From assembly GCF_004745635.1 (NCBI RefSeq), contig NZ_SRLB01000012.1, forward strand, positions 186,001 to 250,000: a stretch of 64,000 nucleotides of DNA, written 5' to 3'. How positions within the stretch are numbered: the first letter of the stretch is position 1; each line of letters opens with the position of its first letter. A program made the translations under genes and the position numbers. The notes beneath the pieces were generated by a model. The model had not been told where the DNA came from, searched no databases, and was given only the letters and a program-made list of their open reading frames with translations. This document shows positions 1 through 7,872 of the stretch, in pieces. The DNA is from Methylobacterium nonmethylotrophicum (lineage in GTDB: Bacteria > Pseudomonadota > Alphaproteobacteria > Rhizobiales > Beijerinckiaceae).

Positions 1-2
1 AC

Positions 3-968
3 GACCCCGTGACGGCGGTGCGCCGGGGCGAGGTCGACGTGGCGCTCGTGCTGCGCGGCGACCTCGCGGCCGGCAGCAGCGCCGCCGACGCGCCGATCCT
101 CGTCGTCGAGAGCCCGGCCCGGGCGCTGGCCACCCCGATCGCCCTCGGCCAGGTGCAGCGGGTGCTCAACGAGGCCCTGCCCGACGTGGTGCTGTCGCGG
201 GTCGTCGCCGACGTCGAGCGCACCGGCAGGATCGGGCCGGACGAGCGCGCCTTCCTGGACCGCGCCTTCGCGGAGAGCCGGGAGAAGCGCGAGGCCTTCT
301 CCTTCGCGGCCCTGGTGGCCCGGACCTCGACGGCGGAGGGCCATGGTCATGACGGGGGCAATGCCCGCGTCGCCTATTATGCCGGGGCGATCGCCGCGGT
401 GTTCCTGATGTTCGCCGCCATGCAGGGCGCCCTGTCCCTGGTCGAGGAGCGCCAGTCCGGCATCGCCGACCGCCTCGCCGCGGCGCCGGGCGGCCTGCCG
501 GTGGTGGTGCTGGGCAAGTTCCTGTTCCTGGTGCTCCAGGGCATCGCCCAGGGGGCGCTGATCTTCGGGGCCGCGGCCCTCGTCTACGGCGTCTCGGTCG
601 GGCCGTATTTCGGCGCCTGGCTCGTCACCGGGGTGCTGGTCGCCGCCATGGCGGCGGGCCTGGGGCTCGCCGCCTGCGCGGCCTCGCGCAGCCGCCAGCA
701 GGCCCACCTCGTCTCGACCTTCGGGGTGCTGCTGCTCTCGGCGGTCGGCGGCAGCATGGTGCCGCGCTTCCTGATGCCGCCCTGGCTCCAGAGCCTCGGC
801 TGGCTCACCCCCAATGCCTGGGCGATCGAGGCCTACCAGGCGGCGCTCGCCGAGGGCGCGGCCGCGGCCTGGCCGGCCTGGGCGGTGCTGGCGGGCCTCG
901 CCGCCGCGGGACTGGGCGTGGCGCTGGCGCTGACGGCGCGGCCGGCCCCGGGGCCGGCGCGCGCCTGA
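3..968 (+). CDS. ABC-2 type transporter permease, 5'-truncated by window edge
   Basis: Membrane subunit of an ABC-2 export system, which moves a substrate out of the cytoplasm with a separate ATPase. The frame is open to the left edge, so the N-terminus lies outside; the GTG at 9 is only the first possible start inside the window. About 320 residues are visible. The first 110 are a hydrophilic extracytoplasmic domain with a [12 protein letters not shown] segment typical of DrrB/YbhR-like permeases. Then come a [16 protein letters not shown] helix, the conserved cytoplasmic stretch [13 protein letters not shown], and four further hydrophobic segments, including the [11 protein letters not shown] motif near the C-terminus that is diagnostic of the family. 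The substrate cannot be inferred. The ATPase gene is expected just upstream. Confidence 0.85.
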   Translation, partial: DPVTAVRRGEVDVALVLRGDLAAGSSAADAPILVVESPARALATPIALGQVQRVLNEALPDVVLSRVVADVERTGRIGPDERAFLDRAFAESREKREAFSFAALVARTSTAEGHGHDGGNARVAYYAGAIAAVFLMFAAMQGALSLVEERQSGIADRLAAAPGGLPVVVLGKFLFLVLQGIAQGALIFGAAALVYGVSVGPYFGAWLVTGVLVAAMAAGLGLAACAASRSRQQAHLVSTFGVLLLSAVGGSMVPRFLMPPWLQSLGWLTPNAWAIEAYQAALAEGAAAAWPAWAVLAGLAAAGLGVALALTARPAPGPARA

Positions 969-990
969 CGGGGGCGATGCCCCGCGGGCG

Positions 991-1386
991 TCAGCCCTTC
1001 AGCCGCTTGTTGCACTCCGAGTAGTAGCCGCCGCCCTTCTCGATCCAGTTCATGCCGCCGTTGCCGGCGCCGCCGGCCGCCTTGTTGGCATTGTACTGGT
1101 CGAGGCAGGTGTTCTGGCGGGCGGTGCCGGCCGGCTCCTTGGCGTATTTCGGCGCGATCGCGGTGGGGTAGATCGCGCCGGCGGCCGGGGCCGCCGACGG
1201 GCCGGTGGTGGAATGGCCGGCGGGGGCCGGAGCCGCGGGCTTGGCCGGGATGGCGGGCGGGTTGGGCGGCGGGGCCTGGGCCGGCTTCGGGGCGCCGGGG
1301 CCGAACGGGTTCGGGGCGGAGGTCTGGGCGTGGGCCGGGGCGGCGAGCGCGCCGAGGAGCAGCAGGGAGGCGAGGGAGAGGCGCAT
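991..1386 (-). CDS. small secreted proline-rich protein
   Basis: 131 residues, convergent with the ABC permease. Residues 1-20 form a clean signal peptide (LASLLLLGALAAPAHA, cleavage after AHA). Residues 22-75 are a proline/alanine-rich disordered linker. The last 40 residues form a compact domain with two cysteines (TCLDQYNANKA ... GGGYYSECNKRLKG), which could form a disulfide in the periplasm. Short proteins with this CLDQYNANKA/GGYYSECNK ending recur in Rhizobiales, but I know no function. The start is supported by the signal peptide. Confidence 0.7.
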   Translation of the reverse strand: MRLSLASLLLLGALAAPAHAQTSAPNPFGPGAPKPAQAPPPNPPAIPAKPAAPAPAGHSTTGPSAAPAAGAIYPTAIAPKYAKEPAGTARQNTCLDQYNANKAAGGAGNGGMNWIEKGGGYYSECNKRLKG

Positions 1387-1652
1387 CGAGGATGTCCGGA
1401 TTCGGGCGGCCCGAGCTTAGCAGCACCGCCGGGCCGGGGCGACACCTGACGCACGAGGAAGCCGGCACGGCCCTACGCCTTGCGGCGCAAGGCCTCTCCC
1501 TTTTGCGGCGCTCCCTCCGGCACGGGGGGCGGCTAAGCAGGGCGCTTGCGGCCCGGGCGCACCGGGCCGGTTTCCCGCCAGGGCCGGGCTGTCGGGCCGG
1601 CCGGCACCGGCCCGGTTGCCCGTCGGGGCCGGGCCAGGAGCCTGTGACGCCG

Positions 1653-2927
1653 ATGCTGATCGCCGCGAGCGCCCTGCTGATCCTCCTGGCCTGGTTCGTC
1701 GGGCCGCGCCGCTTCGTCGAGGGCGTGATCCTGACCCGCTCGGCCTGCGACCCGCTCTTCACCCTGACCAAGATCAACGGCCTCGACGACATGGGCGTCG
1801 GCGCGGCGGTCAACCTCGCGGTGCTGGTGGTGGTGGGGGCCTGCGTGGTGACCCGGCCGCGGATGAGCCCGGCGCCGGCGCTCGCGCTCTGGCTGCCGCT
1901 CCTCCTGGTCTGCCTGGTCTCGTCGCGGCTGGTGGCGCCCGATCCCGGGGCCGCGATCCGGCTGATGATGCTGCTTGCGACCCACGCCGCCTTCTGCCTG
2001 CTGGCCTTCACCTTCGTGCGCGACCTCGCCGACCTGCGCCATTTCCTGCTGCTCATCGTCGCCGGCTCGGTCGTGCCGACGCTCTATGCCGGCCTGCAGC
2101 TCGCCATGGGCTGGGCGGTGTTCGGCGACGACGGCATCCGGGTGCAGAGCAGCTTCACGCATCCCAACATCTACGCCTTCTACCTGATGACGGTGCTGGC
2201 GGTGGTCCTGACGCTGCTGGCGGGCGACGGCTTCTGCCTGACGCCGCGCCTGCGCCGGGCGCTGACGCTCTACGGGCCGGTCCTGCTCGCCCTGATCGTG
2301 CTGACCAAGACCCGCAGCGCCTGGGCCGGCACCGGCCTGATCCTGCTCGTCTACGGCCTGCGCTTCGACCGGCGCGTCCTGCTCGCCTTCCTGGGCCTGC
2401 CGCTGGTCCTCCTGGCGATGCCGGACATCACCGAGCGCCTCGCCGACCTGCAGCAGGGCAACACCACGGACGCCTACGAGCGGATGAACTCCTACGCCTT
2501 CCGGATGCTGCTGTGGCAGGGCGCCATGACCTGGTTCTGGGAGCGCCCGCTCTTCGGCTGGGGCCTGTCGAGCTTCCCGCATTACGTGGCGCAGTTCTTC
2601 CCGCTGCCGCTCGAGAACGACAGCATCGAGTCGCACAGCGTCTACGTGCAGCTCCTGTTCGAGACCGGGCTGATCGGCCTCCTGGCCTATCTCTGGCTCT
2701 ACGCGCGGGCCGTCGCCGCTGTGTGGGGGCTGATCGCCCGGGGCGCGTCCTGGGCGTGGATGCCGCTGGCGATGACCGCCGGCTACCTGTCGATGGCCTA
2801 TTCGGACAACATGCTCTACTACCTGGTGCCGACCTGGTACATGTGGTTCGTCCTCGGCGGCGCCTGCGCGGTGCTGCGGCGGCACCGGGCGGCGCGGCTC
2901 CGGCGGCCCGCGCCGCTCGCGGTGTGA
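1653..2927 (+). CDS. O-antigen ligase / Wzy polymerase family membrane protein
   Basis: About 425 residues with 10-12 hydrophobic segments. In the middle is the Wzy_C-type region (SSFTHPNIYAFYLM, TKTRSAWAGTG, then a long periplasmic loop with FGWGLSSFPHYV and ESHSVYVQLLFETGLIGLLAY). That HSVYVQLLFETG/GLIG pattern is the signature of O-antigen ligases and polysaccharide polymerases, which join or polymerise undecaprenyl-linked glycans at the inner membrane. The frame is open upstream to 1392, but the upstream residues are not protein-like. ATG 1653 has CAGGAG 12 bases before it; GTG 1644 is a possible alternative. No other glycan genes are adjacent, so ligase and polymerase cannot be separated. 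Confidence 0.8.
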   Translation: MLIAASALLILLAWFVGPRRFVEGVILTRSACDPLFTLTKINGLDDMGVGAAVNLAVLVVVGACVVTRPRMSPAPALALWLPLLLVCLVSSRLVAPDPGAAIRLMMLLATHAAFCLLAFTFVRDLADLRHFLLLIVAGSVVPTLYAGLQLAMGWAVFGDDGIRVQSSFTHPNIYAFYLMTVLAVVLTLLAGDGFCLTPRLRRALTLYGPVLLALIVLTKTRSAWAGTGLILLVYGLRFDRRVLLAFLGLPLVLLAMPDITERLADLQQGNTTDAYERMNSYAFRMLLWQGAMTWFWERPLFGWGLSSFPHYVAQFFPLPLENDSIESHSVYVQLLFETGLIGLLAYLWLYARAVAAVWGLIARGASWAWMPLAMTAGYLSMAYSDNMLYYLVPTWYMWFVLGGACAVLRRHRAARLRRPAPLAV

Positions 2928-2939
2928 GGGGTGATGTTT

Positions 2940-3905
2940 AGGGAAGAGATCTTTGTTATATGGAATAATATTTAGATCGGCACATAGGTTTTATTGTAAA
3001 TTAAAGTTTAAATATATTATTTTTTAAGCAGCATATATTGAAGAATGCAAATCTACAATAGTTTCTTTCATTGTTCATATTCACCTCGCGAGTGCCCAAC
3101 ACAAATATTTATACAGTAAGAAATTTCGGTATTGACTGGGTGTTTGTCCATTGTATCCTGACGGCTAAGGAATTATATTTGAAATAGGCGCTGAGATGGA
3201 CTTTGTAATTCATACTTACAAGCTTATAGTTTATGGTCTGACATTTTCATTTTTTGCGCTTGTAGTACTATTGACTGGAGCAGGCAAGGTAAAACATTCA
3301 ATATCTGATCAAGGATTTATTGGAATTAAATATCCAAAAATAAGGCCCTTTTTAAAAAATTTAGCGAATTTGTACGAACTATTTTCGATTCCAGTCGTGA
3401 CTTTGGGAGCTATATATTCTTTTGCCGATATATTTCGAAACGACTTTATCAAGAACAAGATAAGCGATAATATACTATTGATAATTATAATATATTTTAG
3501 CATATTCCTTGGATTTAATGTTATTTCAGTATTTAATATATTGATTTTTAGGGAAAGTAAAAACTTGAAGATTTCATATATTATACTATCGGAAAGAGTT
3601 GGTCGCATGAATCATACTATGCTTGATTTGCTTCGAGTACAAATACAATGTCTCATATTCGTATTTTTACCTTATGTAATTTTCGTCTTATATACAAGCA
3701 ATAGCTACCGCTATAACTCAAAAATTGAAGAGTTTTTATTCTTGTTTTTTTATTTTGTACTATTAATAGTTGCGGTAGAAATTTTGAGACAGAGAACAAA
3801 AAGAGGTCTACTGATTAGAGATTTAGGATATCTACTATCTTCCTTGGCTATAGCTGCATTTCTATTACCAGACGTGAAACTGGCACTGCACAGATGAGAT
3901 GATTC
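2940..3905. other. AT-rich island
   Basis: About 960 bases whose composition drops abruptly to roughly one-third GC, while both flanks are around 70 percent or more. The shift begins right after the ligase stop codon and ends right after the single gene inside. The first 250 bases (2940-3195) are non-coding and full of A/T runs and likely carry the gene's promoter. No transposase, tRNA or direct repeat is visible at the edges. This is a sign of horizontal acquisition by illegitimate recombination. Confidence 0.75.
3196..3897 (+). CDS. AT-rich hypothetical polytopic membrane protein
   Basis: 233 residues encoded in AT-rich codons quite unlike the neighbours. Five or six hydrophobic segments are visible: residues 8-28, 60-80 (FSIPVVTLGAIYSF), 95-115 (ILLIIIIYFSIFLGFNV), 150-165 (CLIFVFLPYVIFVLY), 183-200 (FLFLFFYFVLLIVAVEIL) and 215-228. 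Charged loops separate them. ATG 3196 is the first start after a stop-rich stretch. I do not recognise a family. The composition argues for recent transfer from a low-GC donor. Being in-frame over 700 bases in AT-rich DNA, where stops are frequent, makes it a real gene. Confidence 0.7.
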   Translation: MDFVIHTYKLIVYGLTFSFFALVVLLTGAGKVKHSISDQGFIGIKYPKIRPFLKNLANLYELFSIPVVTLGAIYSFADIFRNDFIKNKISDNILLIIIIYFSIFLGFNVISVFNILIFRESKNLKISYIILSERVGRMNHTMLDLLRVQIQCLIFVFLPYVIFVLYTSNSYRYNSKIEEFLFLFFYFVLLIVAVEILRQRTKRGLLIRDLGYLLSSLAIAAFLLPDVKLALHR

Positions 3906-3915
3906 GAAATATCAA

Positions 3916-4020
3916 TCAGCGCAGGTGGACGGCGATCCAGAGCACCGCGACGGCGACGAGGCCGGCGACGAGCCAGCGCAGCAGGCGCGGGAGGACCGGC
4001 GGCACGCGTCCCGCCCTCAC
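3916..4020 (-). CDS. tiny predicted single-pass membrane protein
   Basis: 34 residues starting at GTG: a basic N-terminus (RAGRVPPVLPRLLRW) followed by one hydrophobic helix (LVAGLVAVAVLWIAV). Its GTG overlaps the stop of the small frame to its right as GTGA, which suggests translational coupling. All third positions favour G/C. No function is recognised. Short length keeps confidence modest. Confidence 0.4.
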   Translation of the reverse strand: MRAGRVPPVLPRLLRWLVAGLVAVAVLWIAVHLR

Positions 4021-4187
4021 TCCGCCGAGCGCCGGGCGGCCGCGCCCGCGATGATGGTGGCGAGCGCCGCCGCGCCCAGGCCGTCCTGCAGCGCCCGCAC
4101 CGGCTCGTCCGGCATCGCCAGCAGCCACAGGGCGGCCGTGGCCGCGATGCACACGGCGACGGCGCCGAGGATTCCCCGCTCGATCAC
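4017..4187 (-). CDS. small predicted membrane protein upstream of the 34-residue frame
   Basis: 56 residues from a GTG start. Two hydrophobic stretches (GILGAVAVCIAATAALWLLAM and LGAAALATIIAGAAA) flank a short acidic loop (PDEPVRALQDG). An in-frame TAG lies a little upstream, which limits the start. It overlaps the next small frame by GTGA, so the two may be a co-translated pair of membrane peptides. No family is recognised. Confidence 0.4.
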   Translation of the reverse strand: MIERGILGAVAVCIAATAALWLLAMPDEPVRALQDGLGAAALATIIAGAAARRSAE

Positions 4188-4469
4188 GCTGAAGACCGGC
4201 CTCCGCTCGCAGGGCGCGTCGCGCGCCCCGACGTCCCTCTACGCCAGACCGGCCGGCTTGGACAGCGGCTCTTGGACAGCGGCTCTTGGACAGCCCCTCG
4301 CTGCAACGGTCGGTCCGGGGAGCCGCGACCGGGACGTTAACCCTCCGCGCCCACCACCGATTGAATTCCACCGCGTCATGGTGAATTTCAACCACGGATG
4401 ATTCGGCAAGGCCGGACCATCATGCCCGGAGCCGGCCCGGAGGGGGCGCGGCGGGGCGCGGAGACGGTG

Positions 4470-4781
4470 ATGGCGAAGCCCCTGGTCGTCGTGATTCCCC
4501 ACCAGCTCGGCCGGGCCGAGGCCCGCCGGCGCATCGACGCCCGCATCGGGCAGGGCCGGGACATGGTGCAGAAGGCCGGCCTCTCGATGGACGACCCGGT
4601 CTGGGACGGGGACACCCTCTCGTTCCTGGTCGGCGCCCTGGGCCAGACGGTCAGCGGCACCATCGCGGTCGAGGACGAGGCCGTCCGCGCCGAGGTGAAC
4701 CTGCCGCTGCTGCTCGGGATCTTCTCCGGCAAGGTGCGGGACGTCATCGTCGAGAAGGGCGGGCAGCTCCTGGCCCCCTGA
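4470..4781 (+). CDS. polyhydroxyalkanoic acid system family protein
   Basis: 103 residues. The fold signature is an N-terminal PLVVVIPHQLGRAEARRRID segment followed by a beta-rich half (DTLSFLVGALGQTVSGTIAVEDEAVRAEVNLPLLLG, then an amphipathic C-terminus). This matches the small PHA_gran_rgn family, found in PHA-accumulating proteobacteria and also described as resembling a polyketide cyclase/START-like mini-domain. Its exact role in granules is not settled. ATG 4470 has GGAG 7 bases upstream. The frame extends left to 4398, but those residues look non-native. Confidence 0.7.
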   Translation: MAKPLVVVIPHQLGRAEARRRIDARIGQGRDMVQKAGLSMDDPVWDGDTLSFLVGALGQTVSGTIAVEDEAVRAEVNLPLLLGIFSGKVRDVIVEKGGQLLAP

Positions 4782-4838
4782 TCTTGGCCCCCTGATCTTG
4801 GCCCCCTGATTTTGGCGCCCTGATCCTGGCCCCCTGAC
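4769..4838 (+). repeat. five tandem copies of a 14-bp repeat
   Basis: Unit CTTGGCCCCCTGAT, repeated at exactly 14-bp steps (TGGCCCCCTG-like cores at 4771, 4785, 4799, 4813 and 4827). The first copy contains the last codons and the TGA of the PHA-system gene. The unit is not a multiple of three and each copy carries TGA, so expansion or contraction cannot read through. It is probably a slippage-prone minisatellite. Confidence 0.85.
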
Positions 4839-5005
4839 CGGGTCTCTCGCGAGGCTCCGCTCGAGGCGAAGCCCGGCCGCCCGGCCCTGCCTCCCGCTCG
4901 CGTTGATGGAATCCTGATATCGCGGCCCGGCCAGCCGCATCGTTTCCCCCTGTCGCCGGACGCAAAGACCCTGGGTGCGTGGCGTCGCCCGGGGAGTGAA
5001 GCGCG

Positions 5006-5290
5006 ATGGATGGGGGTCACGGCCGGCGCGCGTCGGCCGACGTCGTCCGCTGCGTCGGCGGGGCGACGGCGACGCGGGGCGGGCAGCTGGCGCTCCGCCG
5101 GGTGCGCGCCGCCTGCCGGCTCTGCGGCTTCTCAATCCGCGGCTTTCTCAACGGCACCACCTGCGTGCTGCAGGTCGAAGGCCGGGCGCTGCGCGCGGCC
5201 TGCCGCGAGGCCGGCACCCCCGGGGCTTGTGGCGTCGCCCGGGCCTGCGCCGGCCTGCAGGAGGCGGTCCGGGCCGCGAGACGGCCCTGA
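5006..5290 (+). CDS. cysteine-rich hypothetical protein
   Basis: 94 residues with seven cysteines, including CRLCGF, and a conserved-looking core (RGFLNGTTCVLQVEGRALRAACREAG) followed by an alanine-rich helix ending [10 protein letters not shown] lies about 9 bases before ATG 5006. Two other frames are also open here, as usual at this GC, but this one gives the most protein-like composition. No family is recognised. It could bind metal, but the cysteine spacing matches no motif known to me. Confidence 0.45.
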   Translation: MDGGHGRRASADVVRCVGGATATRGGQLALRRVRAACRLCGFSIRGFLNGTTCVLQVEGRALRAACREAGTPGACGVARACAGLQEAVRAARRP

Positions 5291-5445
5291 ATGCGGCCCT
5301 GAAACCCGCCCGTCTTTATGCCGCCTTAACATCGCGGCCCCCGCGGCCCTCTCGAATCCCTACGCGATCGGGAGGATCTGGCAGGGCGGGGCCGCGGCTC
5401 GGCGGCCCGATGCGGCGCGTGGCGCGCCGCCCGATGGGGACACCC

Positions 5446-5529
5446 ATGTTCGATCTTCTGATGCTGGCGGCCGGCCTGGGCTTCTTCGCCCTGTCGCTCG
5501 GCTACGTCTCCTTGTGCGAACGCCTGTGA
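5446..5529 (+). CDS. 27-residue membrane peptide upstream of kdpF
   Basis: A single hydrophobic helix ([21 protein letters not shown]) ending in a short polar tail (CERL). It lies 11 bases before kdpF and in the same operon, with GGAGG of the next gene right after its stop. Small 'pre-KdpF' peptides of this kind occur at kdp loci of Rhizobiales. It may be an extra accessory peptide of the Kdp complex. Position and hydrophobicity are the only support. Confidence 0.55.
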   Translation: MFDLLMLAAGLGFFALSLGYVSLCERL

Positions 5530-5540
5530 GGAGGCCCGCG

Positions 5541-5630
5541 ATGACCCTCGATTACGGGCTCGGCGGCCTGATGACCCTCGGGCTGCTCGCCTACCTCGCC
5601 TACGCCCTCGTGCGCCCCGAGCAGTTCTGA
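5541..5630 (+). CDS. kdpF: KdpF, small stabilising subunit of the K+-transporting ATPase
   Basis: 29 residues: one hydrophobic helix ([19 protein letters not shown]) ending RPEQF. The 'ALvRPErF' C-terminus is the classic KdpF ending. KdpF packs against KdpA/KdpB in the inner membrane and stabilises the complex. GAGGAGG precedes the ATG and kdpA follows after 11 bases. Confidence 0.9.
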   Translation: MTLDYGLGGLMTLGLLAYLAYALVRPEQF

Positions 5631-5641
5631 GGAGCGCTCCG

Positions 5642-7360
5642 ATGACCCTCGCAGGCTGGATCCAGATCGCGCTGTTCTGCGCCGCTGTCCTCGCCCTGGT
5701 GAAGCCCCTCGGTCTCTACATGACCCGGGTCTTCTCCGGCGCGCGCACCCCCCTCTCCCCCCTGCTGCGCCCGGTCGAGCGCGGCCTCTACCGCCTCGCC
5801 GGCATCGACGAGGCGCACGAGCAGCACTGGCTCGCTTACGCGGGCGCCATGCTGGTCTTCCACGCCGCCGGCTTCGTCCTGCTCTACGCGATCCTGCGGC
5901 TGCAGGGCCTCCTGCCGTTCAACCCCGCCGACCAGGGCGCGGTGGCGCCGGACCTCGCCTTCAACACGGCGGCGAGCTTCGTCACCAACACCAACTGGCA
6001 GAACTACGGCGGCGAGAGCACCCTCTCCTACCTGTCGCAGATGCTGGGGCTGACGCACCAGAACTTCCTCTCGGCGGCGACCGGCATCGCGCTCGCCGTG
6101 GCGCTGATCCGGGGCTTTTCCCGCGCCTCGGCCCGCACGGTGGGCTCGTTCTGGGTCGATCTCACCCGCTGCACCCTCTACGTGCTGCTGCCGCTCTGCG
6201 TCGTCTACACGCTGTTCCTGGTCTGGCAGGGCGTGCCGCAGACGCTCGCGCCCTACGCCGAGGCCACCACACTGGAGGGCGCGAAGCAGACCATCGCCCT
6301 CGGCCCCGTGGCGAGCCAGGTGGCGATCAAGATGCTCGGCACCAACGGCGGCGGCTTCTTCAACGCCAACGCCGCGCACCCGTTCGAGAACCCGACCGCT
6401 GTGTCGAACTTCGTCCAGATGGTGTCGATCTTCGCGCTGGGCGCGGCGCTCACCAACGTGTTCGGCCGCATGGTCGGGGACGAGCGCCAGGGCTGGGCGA
6501 TCCTCGCCGCCATGGGGGTGCTGTTCCTGGCCGGCACCGTCGTCACCTACTGGGCCGAGGGCTCGGGCAACCCGCTGCTGAACGCCCTCGGGCTCCAGGG
6601 CGGCAACCTCGAGGGCAAGGAAATCCGCTTCGGCATCCCCGGCTCGGCTTTGTTCGCGGTGGTGACCACCGCCGCCTCCTGCGGCGCGGTCAACGCCATG
6701 CACGACGCCTTCACGGCGCTGGGCGGCCTGATCCCGCTCGTCAACATGCAGCTCGGCGAGATCATCGTCGGCGGCGTCGGCGCGGGCCTCTACGGCATGC
6801 TGGTCTTCGTCGTGGTGGCGATCTTCGTCGCCGGCCTGATGGTCGGGCGCACCCCGGAATATCTCGGCAAGAAGATCGAGGCCCGGGAGGTCAAGATGGC
6901 GATGCTCGCGATCCTCTGCCTGCCCCTGATGATGCTCGGCTTCACCGCCCTCGCCACCGTGCTGCCGGCGGGCCTTAGCGGTCCCGCCAATGCCGGCCCG
7001 CACGGCTTCTCGGAGATCCTCTACGCCTTCACCTCGGCGGCGGCCAACAACGGCTCGGCCTTCGCGGGCCTCTCGGGCAACACCCCGTTCTACAACCTGA
7101 CGCTCGGGACCGGCATGCTGGTCGGCCGGTTCTTCGTCATCATCCCGGCCCTCGCCATCGCGGGCGCGCTCGCGGCGAAGAAGACGGTGCCGGCCTCCGC
7201 CGGGACCTTCCCGACGGATGGCGGCCTGTTCGTCGGCCTGCTGGTCGGGGTGATCCTGATCGTCGGCGGCCTGACCTTCTTCCCGTCGCTGGCGCTGGGA
7301 CCCATCGTCGAGCACCTGGCGGGCGCCGCCGGCCAGACCTTCGCGGCGGCGGGGGGCTGA
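5642..7360 (+). CDS. kdpA: KdpA, K+-binding channel-like subunit
   Basis: 572 residues, full length. KdpA is the potassium-selective membrane subunit of the high-affinity Kdp P-type ATPase. It contains four degenerate selectivity-filter repeats; visible signatures are [42 protein letters not shown] and [13 protein letters not shown]. Ten hydrophobic segments are evident. GAGGAG lies 7 bases before ATG 5642. It belongs to the kdpF-A-(small)-B-C-D-E cluster. Confidence 0.97.
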   Translation: MTLAGWIQIALFCAAVLALVKPLGLYMTRVFSGARTPLSPLLRPVERGLYRLAGIDEAHEQHWLAYAGAMLVFHAAGFVLLYAILRLQGLLPFNPADQGAVAPDLAFNTAASFVTNTNWQNYGGESTLSYLSQMLGLTHQNFLSAATGIALAVALIRGFSRASARTVGSFWVDLTRCTLYVLLPLCVVYTLFLVWQGVPQTLAPYAEATTLEGAKQTIALGPVASQVAIKMLGTNGGGFFNANAAHPFENPTAVSNFVQMVSIFALGAALTNVFGRMVGDERQGWAILAAMGVLFLAGTVVTYWAEGSGNPLLNALGLQGGNLEGKEIRFGIPGSALFAVVTTAASCGAVNAMHDAFTALGGLIPLVNMQLGEIIVGGVGAGLYGMLVFVVVAIFVAGLMVGRTPEYLGKKIEAREVKMAMLAILCLPLMMLGFTALATVLPAGLSGPANAGPHGFSEILYAFTSAAANNGSAFAGLSGNTPFYNLTLGTGMLVGRFFVIIPALAIAGALAAKKTVPASAGTFPTDGGLFVGLLVGVILIVGGLTFFPSLALGPIVEHLAGAAGQTFAAAGG

Positions 7361-7362
7361 CC

Positions 7363-7551
7363 ATGAGCGCCACCCACGCGGCCCGCATCCGCCGCGGGCT
7401 CTCCCGGCACCGGCCGCGCTCCGGCCCGCCGCGCGACCGCTCCGCCTTGCGGCCCTGCGACATCGTCCTGGCGCTCACCGGCCTCGCGCTGCTGGGCACC
7501 GGCGCGATCTGGGCGGCGATCATGCTCGGCGGCGCGGCGCTGGCGCCCTGA
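7363..7551 (+). CDS. 62-residue membrane protein inserted between kdpA and kdpB
   Basis: Starts two bases after the kdpA stop. Residues 1-31 are very basic (HAARIRRGLSRHRPRSGPPRDRS); residues 32-58 form one hydrophobic helix (IVLALTGLALLGTGAIWAAIML). By position it could be an accessory subunit or regulator of Kdp. It is not part of the textbook kdp operon and I know no family. Confidence 0.5.
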   Translation: MSATHAARIRRGLSRHRPRSGPPRDRSALRPCDIVLALTGLALLGTGAIWAAIMLGGAALAP

Positions 7552-7591
7552 GGACTCGCTCGAGCGAAGAGAACTCCTCCCGTTCGCGACC

Positions 7592-7723
7592 TCATCCTGA
7601 GGTGCGAGCGTCAGCGAGCCTCGAAGGAGGCCTCCAGGAATCACAAGGACTCCTGGAAGCCTCCTTCGAGGTCAGTCGATCTTCGATCGTGTGCGATCTC
7701 CGATCGCCAACACCTCAGGATGA
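7592..7723. repeat. nested long inverted repeat between kdpA and kdpB
   Basis: Outer arms TCATCCTGAGGTG (7592-7604) and its exact complement CACCTCAGGATGA (7711-7723). Inner arms at 7620-7639 and 7651-7670 match in 19 of 20 positions around CTCGAAGGAGGC. The whole 130-bp unit folds into one long imperfect hairpin. The outer 13-mer occurs again exactly at 24141-24153, so this is a dispersed intergenic element, MITE- or REP-like. It fills most of the 321-bp gap before kdpB. Confidence 0.85.
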
Positions 7724-7872
7724 CGTCGCGAGTGGGAGATGATGGGCCTGATATCGATCTGCTTGATCGCAGAAAAGACGGCCCTCTCCGCTCGAAATTC
7801 GACACGTAACTTCTTGGTGCGGCTGCCAAAGCCGCCCACTCCGATCTCTCGCCTCATCCGGATCCCAGGATC

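Noticed and set aside
833-2056. 407-residue minus-strand open frame
   Set aside because: It lies antisense to the O-antigen ligase gene and the secreted protein; composition is Arg/Pro-rich without hydrophobic core or motifs, an artefact of high GC.
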